Shown: positions 1 through 7,294 of the stretch, in pieces
Layout: every line of letters starts with the position of its first letter
Numbering within the stretch: position 1 is the first letter of the stretch
NCBI GenBank assembly: GCA_024401335.1
Contig: JAKSLH010000012.1
Coordinates: 1-64,000, forward strand
Origin: Bacteroidales bacterium
GTDB taxonomy: Bacteria > Bacteroidota > Bacteroidia > Bacteroidales > Marinilabiliaceae
Length of the DNA: 64,000 bases
Direction of reading: 5' to 3'
The notes under the pieces: model-generated
What the model was told of the DNA's origin: nothing
Databases searched by the model: none
Seen by the model: the letters and a program-made list of their open reading frames with translations, nothing else
Made by a program: the position numbers and the translations under genes

Positions 1-253
1 GACACTTTTTCTTTTGTCATTCTCAATATTACATTCCCCTCCCTCAGGGAGGGCTCCATCCATCTCATGCCACGTCTCATAATGACGTTCGAGCGTTAGT
101 TCATCCTTCCTTCATCACCTCTACCTTTATCGTCAATCCACCGCCTGCTGTTGTCGTGGCGTATGCCGAACCTCCATATTGCAAGGCTATGTTCTTTACG
201 ATGGCAAGGCCTAATCCTGTGCCTCCTATCTGGCGCGAACGACCTTTGTCGAT
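1..253. repeat. Duplicated segment, copy 1 (contains 3' end of sensor kinase gene)
   Basis: Bases 1-253 recur in the same orientation at 2975-3239, nearly identical except for a 12-base insertion (3029-3040) in the second copy. This copy is the functional context: it holds the last 51 codons of the sensor kinase gene plus 100 bases downstream, including a CCCTCCC/GGGAGGG hairpin near 37-53 that could end kinase transcription. The window opens exactly at the first duplicated base I can align, so the repeat may extend further left. Confidence 0.9.
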
Positions 254-1315
254 GCGGTAGAACCTCTCGAAGATGCGCGACAGATGCTCCTGCTGAACAC
301 CAACGCCATTGTCCATGAAGGTGAACTGATACCGCCCGTCGGTTACTGTGGCTTTGACCCAGAAGAGCGTCGCATGGGTGGCGTATGCTATGGCGTTGCT
401 GAAGATGTTGCGAAATAATGAATAGATGAGTGACGCATCGCCTGTCATGGGTAGCGATTCGGGTATGTCTATTTGTAGCTCTATGTTGCGCTCGGCAAAT
501 TGTGATGCGGTCTCCTCCTCTATCTGTCGTATGATGACTGCTGCATCAATTGGGGTTTGCGGTCTTGCTATTTCGGCTTCGTCAAGGCGTGTCAGCGTAC
601 TCATGTCGCCTAGCAGACGACTCATGCGCCGGCTCTGGGCATGGCATCTCATTATGAATTCTTGCCGCTTGTCTTCGGGCATGTCTGGGTTCTCTGCTAG
701 TGTCTCAAGATAACCCTCTATGGTGGCAGCTGGCGTTTTGAGCTCATGAGCTGCGTTTTCTGTTAGCTGCCTTTTTATTCGCTGCTTTTCTTGCTCGCTG
801 TTTACATATCGGTGGCGGAAATAGATGGCCGTTGCTATGAGAGCTAAGATGCTTGCCGTGTAATAGAAAAATGTGTAGTCGTGTTCGAGCGATGAGGTGA
901 GTTCTGCAGAATAGGGCACCGACGAGCGCACTATCTTGTCACCAAATCGGGTTGCTGAATAGAAATACTTCTCGCCATTTGTCTCCGACGCTCGTTTTAT
1001 GGCATATCCGCTGCCCGACTGCAGTGCCTTCCACATCTCTTCACGTCCTATGTGGTTGCCCATGTGGCTGACATCGTCCTCTTCCGTGTCCGAGAGAACA
1101 TTGCCCATGGTGTCGATGACCGTCACGCGGATGCCTTCTTCACCTGCTCCGTCAACATAATGATAGTTGTTTAGTTGCAGCTGCGAGTGCAGTATGTCTA
1201 CACGAAACGATAGCTCGCGCCTATATTCATATATGCCGAATACAAGGGCGAAAATGGCTATCAGTATTGTCGCTGTAAAAAAGATGTAATTGGTTATTCT
1301 TTGTGCTCTTTTCAT
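101..1315 (-). CDS. Sensor histidine kinase, PhoR-like
   Basis: Inner-membrane sensor kinase of 404 residues that should phosphorylate the response regulator encoded just upstream. A first transmembrane helix lies at residues 9-29 and a second at about 149-166. Between them is an extracytoplasmic sensor of about 115 residues with the VIDTMGNVLSDT pattern typical of PhoR-like kinases. The H-box AAHELKTPAATI puts the phosphorylated His at residue 190; the N-box (LFRNIFSNAIAYA) and G-boxes (DNGVGV, GGTGLGLAIV) follow. I chose the ATG at 1315 because it overlaps the regulator stop as ATGA; a longer frame upstream only runs through the regulator. A role in phosphate sensing is inferred from the sensor pattern and the ppk/pit genes at 5-10 kb. 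The 3' end is duplicated at 2975-3239. Confidence 0.93.
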   Translation of the reverse strand: MKRAQRITNYIFFTATILIAIFALVFGIYEYRRELSFRVDILHSQLQLNNYHYVDGAGEEGIRVTVIDTMGNVLSDTEEDDVSHMGNHIGREEMWKALQSGSGYAIKRASETNGEKYFYSATRFGDKIVRSSVPYSAELTSSLEHDYTFFYYTASILALIATAIYFRHRYVNSEQEKQRIKRQLTENAAHELKTPAATIEGYLETLAENPDMPEDKRQEFIMRCHAQSRRMSRLLGDMSTLTRLDEAEIARPQTPIDAAVIIRQIEEETASQFAERNIELQIDIPESLPMTGDASLIYSLFRNIFSNAIAYATHATLFWVKATVTDGRYQFTFMDNGVGVQQEHLSRIFERFYRIDKGRSRQIGGTGLGLAIVKNIALQYGGSAYATTTAGGGLTIKVEVMKEG

Positions 1316-2022
1316 CGGCTGAACATATATCCATATCCAAACTTTGTGCGCAGGCATTCGCCATATCTGCCTATCTTCTTTCTGATGCGTGTGATGTTTA
1401 CGTCTACCGTGCGGTCGAGCACGATAGTGTCGCTTGGCCATACTGCATTCAATATCCTCTCGCGCGAAAGCACTTGTCCTGCTTTTGAGAGCAGAAGGGC
1501 TAGTATCTCAAATTCTATCTTGGTGAAAATCACCTCTTCGCCGTCTATGCGACACTCTTTGCGATCTATGTCTAGCACCATGCCTTCATAGCGTATCAGG
1601 CTGTCGGTCGATGGTTGCTTGCTCGTCTCATCTGCCGATGGATGTTCTGGGTTTGTGCGGCGCAGTACGGCTTTCACTCTTGCCTTTACTTCGCTGATGC
1701 GGAATGGCTTGCAGATATAGTCGTCGCTTCCCAACGCAAAGCCGAGCAACAGGTCGTCTTCCATTGTCTTGGCGGTGCAGAATATGATGGGAATGTCGGC
1801 TGTAGCGGCATTCTTTTTTAGCTCTTGTGCCCATTCAAAGCCCGACTTGTGCGTCATCATGACATCGAGCAATATCAGGTCAACGCTTTGCTGGTTTAAT
1901 ATGTCTTGACCTGTTTCAGCCCCGTCGGCGGTCATCACTTCATATCCCTCCATCTCCAGGTTGAAACGCAATATCTCACAGATGTCGGCCTCGTCATCAA
2001 CAATGAGTATTCTTTTTGTCAT
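1312..2022 (-). CDS. Response regulator, OmpR/PhoB family
   Basis: DNA-binding response regulator of 236 residues, partner of the kinase that follows with an ATGA overlap. The receiver domain has the acidic pair D9-D10, phospho-acceptor D53 (LILLDVMM), T83 and K105 (YICKPF). A winged-helix output domain fills the C-terminal half, with the pattern LSRERILNAVWP then RTVDVNITRIRKKIG. PhoB is the closest role I can suggest: the partner resembles PhoR, and the ppk operon 3 kb away carries PhoB-like half sites. Its own upstream region ends at repeat R (2108), so its promoter lies in about 85 bases. Confidence 0.92.
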   Translation of the reverse strand: MTKRILIVDDEADICEILRFNLEMEGYEVMTADGAETGQDILNQQSVDLILLDVMMTHKSGFEWAQELKKNAATADIPIIFCTAKTMEDDLLLGFALGSDDYICKPFRISEVKARVKAVLRRTNPEHPSADETSKQPSTDSLIRYEGMVLDIDRKECRIDGEEVIFTKIEFEILALLLSKAGQVLSRERILNAVWPSDTIVLDRTVDVNITRIRKKIGRYGECLRTKFGYGYMFSR

Positions 2023-2107
2023 ATCGCCATATTCTTTTCGTAGGCAATATTACATATAAACATCGAGCGAAAGGGCTATCGAGATGAAATTTAACAAGAA
2101 TGTAATA

Positions 2108-2147
2108 AGTGTGTGTGGCGCGCTTATTCTACGGTTATCCTATTACT
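2108..2147. repeat. Repeat R, copy A (short form)
   Basis: The segment starting AGTGTGTGTGGCGCGC and running through TTATTCTACG matches repeats at 3240-3313 and 12596-12669. After about 26 identical bases this copy diverges and keeps only CCTATTACT of the longer form. It sits between the response regulator and a gene-tail remnant at 2135-2230. Confidence 0.8.
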
Positions 2148-2230
2148 TCTTGCAACTTACGTCCAGTAATGTCGTACTTCACTATATGCCCATATTTGTC
2201 TCGCCTCGCTGCATCTACTTGTCGCGGAAT
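2135..2230 (-). pseudogene. C-terminal fragment of a secreted protein (KYDITGRKLQ tail)
   Basis: The minus strand reads in frame for about 30 codons, including GHIVKYDITGRKLQ, then stops at TAA. The same KYDITGRKL ending closes the secreted protein at 3398-4309, and 25 bases around it are shared at DNA level. No start codon or body of a gene precedes it, so it is read as the leftover 3' end of a second member of this family. It also carries the plus-strand promoter candidate for the next gene. Confidence 0.6.
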
Positions 2231-2234
2231 GTTT

Positions 2235-2242
2235 TAATTTTG
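2235..2242 (+). promoter_or_regulatory. Bacteroidota -7 promoter element
   Basis: TAATTTTG matches the Bacteroidota -7 consensus TAnnTTTG and lies 38 bases before the ATG of the NTF2-like gene. No convincing -33 element is visible at the usual spacing, so this is a moderate call. Confidence 0.5.
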
Positions 2243-2280
2243 CAGTAGAATATGTATTAACGTCTAATTTTAAATGTGCT

Positions 2281-2904
2281 ATGAGAATCTTTACTAAATG
2301 CCTTTGTTTTATCTTTTTGTTGATACTGATTTATCTGATTTTCAGTATTTGGGCTGAGGCTGACAAGGAGGTTGATTGTCCAAGGTCAATTCCCGGAGAG
2401 GAGTTGTCTGTCGATTTGAGGAATGGTGCCTTGCGACCATTGAAGGTATTGGATGGGTATTACCAAATGCGTGATCCAAAACTTGTTGAGGCTTGTATTG
2501 ATGAAACAATTGTCTCTGATGAGATATTGATTCTGGGAACGAATCCAGGGGAGATATTTCGAGGTTGGGATGGAGCAAGAAACTTGTTGCTTGGCGATTG
2601 GAATTATTGGGGGCATTTTTACCTCGATTGGGAGAGGGCGTCTCTCAGCAGTGTGGGCGATGCCATATATTTTGCCGTCAATAGTAAGGTAAATCTGGAT
2701 ATCTACCATTTCTTGATTCCTGTAAGGGTGACGGGTGTTTTGGTTGAACGCGATGGGCAGTGGTATATCAGTAAAATGCAGTTCATCAATAATCTGAATA
2801 CTAACTATTTGGTTTTTTCTATGGTGGCTGTTGTCCTGCTTATTCTGAGTATATTGTTGTACGGGGGAGTGTGTCTGTTTTCGAAGAGACCAGCAAAAAA
2901 ATAG
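2281..2904 (+). CDS. Membrane-anchored NTF2/SnoaL-like protein
   Basis: Protein of 207 residues with a transmembrane or signal-anchor helix at 5-24 and a second helix at about 178-200, just before a short RPAKK basic tail. The middle (about 55-170) has the layout of an NTF2/SnoaL-like fold: an opening helix (YYQMRDPKLVEACI), GWDGARNLLLGDW, then strand pairs ending in VTGVLVERDGQWYISKMQF. This fold often binds small ligands or serves as a sensor domain, but no function can be assigned. The gene stands alone, divergent from the two-component pair, and is followed by the duplicated kinase tail. Confidence 0.65.
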   Translation: MRIFTKCLCFIFLLILIYLIFSIWAEADKEVDCPRSIPGEELSVDLRNGALRPLKVLDGYYQMRDPKLVEACIDETIVSDEILILGTNPGEIFRGWDGARNLLLGDWNYWGHFYLDWERASLSSVGDAIYFAVNSKVNLDIYHFLIPVRVTGVLVERDGQWYISKMQFINNLNTNYLVFSMVAVVLLILSILLYGGVCLFSKRPAKK

Positions 2905-2974
2905 ATGTATGTAACAGAGAATTGAAAAGCAATATATGATTAAGAATCTGATATTTGATAGATGTGCCTGTCAA

Positions 2975-3239
2975 GACACTTTTTCTTTTGTCATTCTCAA
3001 TATTACATTCCCCTCCCTCAGGGAGGGCTAGGGGGGGGGCTCCATCCATCTCATGCCACGTCTCATAATGACGTTCGAGCGTTAGTTCATCCTTCCTTCA
3101 TCACCTCTACCTTTATCGTCAATCCACCGCCTGCTGTTGTCGTGGCGTATGCCGAACCTCCATATTGCAAGGCTATGTTCTTTACGATGGCAAGGCCTAA
3201 TCCTGTGCCTCCTATCTGGCGCGAACGACCTTTGTCGAT
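2975..3239 (-). pseudogene. Duplicated segment, copy 2: detached 3' end of the sensor kinase gene
   Basis: This repeats 1-253 almost base for base, so it includes the last 51 codons of the kinase gene on the minus strand with no gene body attached. It differs by a 12-base insertion at 3029-3040 containing nine consecutive G. The match stops at 3239 (CGAT), and the next base begins repeat R copy B. The near identity indicates a recent event or ongoing gene conversion. Confidence 0.9.
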
Positions 3240-3313
3240 AGTGTGTGTGGCGCGCTTATTCTACGATTCTCCTATTACTGTCCTATTACTTTCGTATAGA
3301 GGGAAAAAAGAGG
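3240..3313. repeat. Repeat R, copy B (74 bases)
   Basis: This copy matches 12596-12669 over 74 bases with one mismatch (A versus G). Both begin AGTGTGTGTGGCGCGC and end in GGGAAAAAAGAGG. Its left edge directly abuts the truncated kinase duplicate, and its right end merges into the terminator of the secreted-protein gene. No open frame makes sense of it. Confidence 0.88.
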
Positions 3314-3337
3314 CGCTGCCCACCGGCAACGCCTCTT
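3304..3337 (-). terminator. Rho-independent terminator of the secreted-protein gene
   Basis: AAGAGGCG and CGCCTCTT form a perfect 8-base stem, extended by TGCC/GGCA around a CACC loop. On the minus strand the stem is followed by CTTTTTTCC. It sits about 60 bases after the stop of the 3398-4309 gene. A second stem, GAGACG/CGTCTC, lies at about 3355-3393. Confidence 0.85.
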
Positions 3338-3397
3338 GATATATTTATTTTCGTAGAGACGTTTTATAACTGTGATACGTCTCTCACAACGGAGCTC

Positions 3398-4309
3398 TTA
3401 CAACTTACGTCCAGTAATGTCATACTTCTTATCACCACGGATAATCACAACCTTGCCATTCTCGAGGGTCTTGAGGGCCTTACCACCCTTCTCCACATCG
3501 ATGCTTTCAACAGCGGTTGGAGTACCGGCTGGTATATACTCTATATCGATAGTAGTGATTGAGTAACCATAACCACACCCAATAGGAAGAGTCGTCGCTT
3601 CACCTGCCCATTCAACGATGTTTCCACTTCTAGTCCAATAACCACCGTCTGTCTGATCAGCTATCCATGATGCAGCATCGGCATAGGGACAAGTAATGAC
3701 AACTTTCGTCATCGTTGAGCCATCGGCCATAGACAAATAAAGAGCATCAGGACCCTTGCCAAAAGAGTATATTAAATCATCACTGTCTATTCCTATGACA
3801 TTGTCTATTACAACTCCACTGTCGGTAATTTTACCTTTGTTTTTGCTTATGAAATCTGCATACACAAACGTGGCTGATATTGGAGTGCCGTTGTTTATGC
3901 CCTCAACCTCAATAGAAGTAAAGACATAGCCACTTCCATTTCCAATAGGAAGAGTCGCCGCTTCGCCTGCCCATTCAACGATGTTTCCACTTCTAGTCCA
4001 ATAACCACCGTCTGTCTGATCAGCTATCCATGATGCAGCATCGGCATAGGGACAAGTAATGACAACTTTCGTCATCGTTGAGCCATCGGCCATAGACAGA
4101 TAAAGTGGTTGGTCATCTATACTGTAGATAAAGCCCTCGTCATACAATCCGATTACATTGCTTATTACAATACCATTCTCATCAATAACCTGCGTGATAG
4201 CATCAGGTCGCTGGGCATTCGCATATACAAACTTAACAGATGCAGGTTCCTCGGCCCACGCTGAGGTGAAAACCAATATTGTCAACAAGAAAGTAAACAA
4301 ATGCTTCAT
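3398..4309 (-). CDS. Secreted protein with two tandem repeats and a Prevotella-type C-terminal tail
   Basis: Protein of 303 residues with a signal peptide (cleavage probably after SAWA). It then has two repeats of about 120 residues, each containing the block DGSTMTKVVITCPYADAA then WIADQTDGGYW. Their central 164 bases are nearly identical DNA. The C-terminus, NGKVVIIRGDKKYDITGRKL, is a short tail seen on many exported Prevotella proteins; a role in sorting is inference. The function of the repeat domain is unknown; it could be a lectin-like or adhesive beta domain. A TATATTTG -7 element lies at 4346-4353 on the minus strand. Confidence 0.8.
   Translation of the reverse strand: MKHLFTFLLTILVFTSAWAEEPASVKFVYANAQRPDAITQVIDENGIVISNVIGLYDEGFIYSIDDQPLYLSMADGSTMTKVVITCPYADAASWIADQTDGGYWTRSGNIVEWAGEAATLPIGNGSGYVFTSIEVEGINNGTPISATFVYADFISKNKGKITDSGVVIDNVIGIDSDDLIYSFGKGPDALYLSMADGSTMTKVVITCPYADAASWIADQTDGGYWTRSGNIVEWAGEATTLPIGCGYGYSITTIDIEYIPAGTPTAVESIDVEKGGKALKTLENGKVVIIRGDKKYDITGRKL
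3579..4105 (-). repeat. Two near-identical 164-base internal repeats within a coding gene
   Basis: Bases 3579-3742 and 3942-4105 match with only a few differences near the edges (such as GTCGTCGC versus GTCGCCGC). The flanking parts of the two protein repeats differ much more. This pattern suggests gene conversion or a recent partial duplication inside the gene. Confidence 0.9.
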
Positions 4310-4432
4310 AGTATAATTAATTTTAAAGTTTTATTGCATGCTACGCAAATATATCAAATATGTTTGTTTTGAATGCAGAAAAGTGTTTTTTTACCGAGCA
4401 GCACCACACCACACAACAAATCTCTCACCTTT

Positions 4433-4515
4433 TGACGAAAGTGCCCTTTTCATTGACGAACAACGTTTTTTTTTCGCCCCAACTGGTGACGAACGGCGCC
4501 CGAGGTGGTGACGAA
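4433..4515 (+). repeat. Four TGACGAA direct repeats at helical spacing
   Basis: TGACGAA starts at 4433, 4454, 4487 and 4509, giving spacings of 21, 33 and 22 bases, close to two, three and two turns of the helix. The last two are extended as GGTGACGAACGG. The region is non-coding and lies between the secreted-protein promoter and an ATPase-like remnant. A protein-binding array is possible but unproven. Confidence 0.45.
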
Positions 4516-4560
4516 CGGTGAATAATTTTACCTTAGTGATGTCCTTGCAGACAAGAATTT

Positions 4561-4613
4561 TTGAAGTACTACTTCAGATTTTAAGCGAAATTTTGAAGTA
4601 GCACTTCAGATTT
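4561..4613 (+). repeat. Pair of 13-base inverted repeats, 32 bases apart
   Basis: GAAGTACTACTTC and GAAGTAGCACTTC are dyad-symmetric and sit in the common frame TTTTGAAGTA...ACTTCAGATTTT. They begin 32 bases apart, immediately upstream of the ATPase-like remnant at 4645. They may be operator or binding sites of that lost gene. Confidence 0.5.
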
Positions 4614-4644
4614 TTGTGTTTTTGTTTGTGTGAAAGTGGTATAA

Positions 4645-4821
4645 ATTGCATATGTTGCAGACACAAAAGGACTACTGGCCTTCGGAGAAGAACACTCACA
4701 GGCACGGCTCGTAATTGTGAGTATGGAAGAACGCCCACGCAAAAATGGCAATATAGAGATTTGGCCTGCCACCGAATTTCTGAAACGCTTATGGGACGGC
4801 CGATTCTTGATTGACAAATAA
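4645..4821 (+). pseudogene. C-terminal remnant, probably of an AAA ATPase
   Basis: The frame from 4645 reads 58 codons to a TAA with protein-like composition, including LLAFGEEHSQARLVIVS and PATEFLKRLWDGRFL. An in-frame stop lies directly before it and no start codon is placed well. From memory it resembles the final region of DUF4143-type AAA ATPases (an ERPRKNGNIEI segment, then FLKRLW), the same broad class as the intact gene at 55686. The family call is an inference; the remnant status rests on the missing 5' part. Confidence 0.45.
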
Positions 4822-4827
4822 CACAAA

Positions 4828-4861
4828 AAACGGACATCCCCAATAATGGAGACATCCGTTT
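4828..4861. terminator. Possible terminator hairpin
   Basis: AAACGGA at 4828-4834 pairs with TCCGTTT at 4855-4861, just after the remnant's stop. A degenerate relative (AAACGGACTTCCCC...CCCGTT) occurs at about 5009-5038. The stem is short and no long T run follows, so strength is doubtful. Confidence 0.4.
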
Positions 4862-4935
4862 CCCTAATTATTTATCCACGCTACGTGTCAATTACATCTT
4901 GCTTTTGTGTCCGAGGGCAATACCCCCGGTTACTT

Positions 4936-4971
4936 ATTCGTGTGATTCGTCCGATTCGTAAGATTCGTGTT
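4936..4971 (+). repeat. Tandem 9-base repeat, four units
   Basis: ATTCGT followed by three variable bases (GTG, CCG, AAG, GTT) repeats at an exact 9-base step from 4936. A fifth ATTCGT lies apart at about 4994. It is non-coding and no function is apparent. Confidence 0.7.
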
Positions 4972-5053
4972 TAAGCGGTAGCGCCCATAAAAGATTCGTA
5001 CACAAAGAAACGGACTTCCCCTCCAAGAGATACCCGTTCCCATATCATTCATC

Positions 5054-5078
5054 GTAGAGCCTCGGCATGCCGCGTCTC
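5054..5078. repeat. Palindromic dispersed-repeat relic (GTAGAG...CGTCTC)
   Basis: A perfect CGGCATGCCG core (5063-5072) is flanked by GTAGAGCCT and CGTCTC. It fits, with decayed left arm, the GTAGAGACG...CGTCTC dispersed palindromes common in Bacteroidota. A better preserved arm pair occurs at 3355-3393. Confidence 0.4.
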
Positions 5079-5164
5079 AATCTTCAATTCAACAGACATT
5101 CCGTAGCAGGCGGCACATCTATCATTTATACACTTCTTTTGAGATAGTATCTTTCTTCATCAAA

Positions 5165-5193
5165 TCTTAACATCTCTGTAATTTTCTTGTAAC
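5165..5193 (+). promoter_or_regulatory. PhoB-type box: three half sites upstream of ppk
   Basis: TCTTAAC (5165), CTGTAAT (5176) and TTGTAAC (5187) are spaced exactly 11 bases apart, the period of PhoB boxes (direct repeats of roughly CTGTNAT). The last half site ends 10 bases before a CACTTTTG -7-like element at 5204-5211, the position expected for an activator replacing the upstream promoter element. It supports control of the ppk-ppx-pit operon by the PhoB-like regulator at 1312-2022. Confidence 0.6.
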
Positions 5194-5260
5194 ACCCTTG
5201 GTGCACTTTTGTAGCGCAACAAGAAAGAATCTTGCTGCGCTAATTTTATTGAAGTGGACT

Positions 5261-7294
5261 ATGGCTAAACTAACGAAACACAACTACATCGAGCGTGACA
5301 TCTCATGGATGTATTTCAATCACCGCATCTTGGAAGAGGCTCTCCGTGATGATGTGCCTGTTCTTGAACGTTTGTCGTTCCTGGGAATCTATTCTAACAA
5401 TCTAGATGAGTTTTTTAGGGTCAGAATGGCTAGTCTCGGCCGTGTGGCTTCTTTGGACGGCCGTCATGCCTCAAAGGAACTCAAGGCTGAAGCTGAAAAG
5501 GCTGCCCAGCAGCTGAAGACTATTAATCGCCTCAATGCTAAGTATTCCAAGGAATATGCTCATGCTGTCGATGCCGTTACCGAGGCGTTGGCTGCCAATA
5601 AGATTCATATTCTGAAAGAAGACTCTCTGACCGACGATCAGAAGGAGTCTGTCTATAGTTTCTACAGGTCAAAGCTCATGGGACGTATCTCGCCAATATG
5701 GTTTGAGAATCTGCATACCTTCGACCAGGAGGCCGACGACAATATCTACATGATTGTTCGCATGAAAAACGAAGATTCTAAGTCTCGTTATGCTCTGTTC
5801 CCTCTGCCGGTCGATGCTGTGGGACGTTGGTTCGTTGTCCCTGGCGACGAAGCTAATGTGATGTATCTCGACGATGTGGTGCGTGTATGTCTTCATCTCG
5901 TGTTCCCTGGCTTGCAATATGATAACTTCGAGGCATGGACGTTCAAGTTTACGCGTGATGCGGAAATGGAGATCGACAACGATTTGCGCGAGGGCTTCCT
6001 GCAGAAAATACAGAAGGGTGTCAAGTCGCGTAAGGTTGGCGACCCTGTGCGCATTGTCTACGACGCAAGCATGCCTGGCGGCGCTCTCAAACGCATCATG
6101 TCGTTGCTTGCCGAGGGCGAGAAACTCGATACTGTCATTGGTGGTGGACGCTATCAGAACCATCGCGACTTCATGTCGTTCCCTGGTTGTGGCATCGCTG
6201 GTCTTACATACCCTAAATGGCAGCCTTTGTCTATTAAGGAGATGAACAGCGCCGGAAGCATATTCAAGATTATTCGCGAGAAGGACCGAATGCTTCATGT
6301 GCCATATCATTCGTTCGACGGTTATATTCGTCTGCTCAACGAGGCTGCTATCGATCCAAAGGTCAAGTCTATAAAGACAACGCTTTATCGCTTGGCTAAA
6401 GACTCTAAGGTGATAAGTGCTCTGATTTGCGCTGCCCTTAATGGCAAGAAGGTTACGGTGATTATTGAACTTCTGGCTCGTTTCGACGAAGCTAGCAACA
6501 TATTCTGGTCTAAGAAGATGCAGGATGCTGGCATCAACGTCATTTTTGGCGTCGAAGGTCTCAAGGTGCATTCTAAGATAACTCATATTGAGTTCAAGAA
6601 TGGGCAGAACATTGCTGTCGTTTCAACTGGTAATTTCCACGAGGGTAATGCTTCGCGATATACCGATGTCATTCTGATGACTGCCAACAGAAATGTTGTT
6701 CAAGATGTCGACCGTGTGTTCAAGTTCATTGAAAAGCCATATTCTCCTGTTAAGTTCAAACATCTGCTCGTTTCGCCTAACGATATGAAGAGCCGTTTCC
6801 TGCGTCTTATTGATGGCGAAATCAATAATCATCTGGCGGGTAAGCCTGCTTGGATAAAGATGAAGGTCAATCATATTACTGAGCCTATGATGGTCGACAA
6901 GCTCTATGAGGCTGTTGGCGCTGGCGTCCGTGTTGAGGCGTTGGTGCGTGGCAACTGTTCGCTTGTTGATAACGACGACTTCGAAGACCGTCTGAAGATT
7001 ATTGGCATAATCGACCGCTATCTTGAGCATTCGCGCATCTTCATCTTTGCCAATGGCGGAGAACCGCTGTTCTTCATCGGTTCGGCCGACTGGATGCCTC
7101 GCAATCTCGATTGCCGTATTGAGGTCGTTACTCCTGTTTATGACAAGGATGTTCAGCAAGAACTGCTGACAATCGTTGATTGTGGTCTCAACGACTCAAA
7201 GCAGGGACGTGTCGTGGCCGGAAAGCAAGAAGGTGTATCTGACATTGGTAGTCAAGAGTCTTTGTATAATCACTATATGGAGGAGCAAAAATGA
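5261..7294 (+). CDS. ppk1: Polyphosphate kinase 1
   Basis: Makes long-chain polyphosphate from ATP, reversibly. The 677-residue length is normal for Ppk1. It has the N-terminal helical domain (ERDISWMYFNHRILEEA, then SNNLDEFFRVRMA). Two catalytic phospholipase-D-like domains follow, with the autophosphorylated His motif VHSKITHIEF and the second His motif EHSRIFIFANGG; STGNFHEGNA is the loop between them. I start at the ATG at 5261 because the frame upstream overlaps the promoter and adds no conserved sequence. It is the first gene of an operon with ppx, which overlaps its stop. The PhoB-type box just upstream suggests induction by phosphate starvation. Confidence 0.96.
   Translation: MAKLTKHNYIERDISWMYFNHRILEEALRDDVPVLERLSFLGIYSNNLDEFFRVRMASLGRVASLDGRHASKELKAEAEKAAQQLKTINRLNAKYSKEYAHAVDAVTEALAANKIHILKEDSLTDDQKESVYSFYRSKLMGRISPIWFENLHTFDQEADDNIYMIVRMKNEDSKSRYALFPLPVDAVGRWFVVPGDEANVMYLDDVVRVCLHLVFPGLQYDNFEAWTFKFTRDAEMEIDNDLREGFLQKIQKGVKSRKVGDPVRIVYDASMPGGALKRIMSLLAEGEKLDTVIGGGRYQNHRDFMSFPGCGIAGLTYPKWQPLSIKEMNSAGSIFKIIREKDRMLHVPYHSFDGYIRLLNEAAIDPKVKSIKTTLYRLAKDSKVISALICAALNGKKVTVIIELLARFDEASNIFWSKKMQDAGINVIFGVEGLKVHSKITHIEFKNGQNIAVVSTGNFHEGNASRYTDVILMTANRNVVQDVDRVFKFIEKPYSPVKFKHLLVSPNDMKSRFLRLIDGEINNHLAGKPAWIKMKVNHITEPMMVDKLYEAVGAGVRVEALVRGNCSLVDNDDFEDRLKIIGIIDRYLEHSRIFIFANGGEPLFFIGSADWMPRNLDCRIEVVTPVYDKDVQQELLTIVDCGLNDSKQGRVVAGKQEGVSDIGSQESLYNHYMEEQK

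Noticed and set aside
1316-1441. Longer start for the sensor kinase
   Set aside because: The extra 42 residues are read antiparallel to nothing and in another frame of the response regulator; the ATGA overlap at 1312-1315 is a far better start.
2085-2107. Possible PhoB box upstream of the response regulator (autoregulation)
   Set aside because: The minus strand has ATTACATTCTTGTTAAAT, which shares one half site (TTGTTAA) with the ppk box, but no second half site at 11 bases; repeat R begins where it would lie.
2962-3339. Plus-strand frames over the duplicated kinase tail and repeat R
   Set aside because: The sequence is the reverse of a kinase 3' end joined to a repeat. The shared peptide VCVARLFYDSP at 3245 and 12600 only reflects the repeat DNA.
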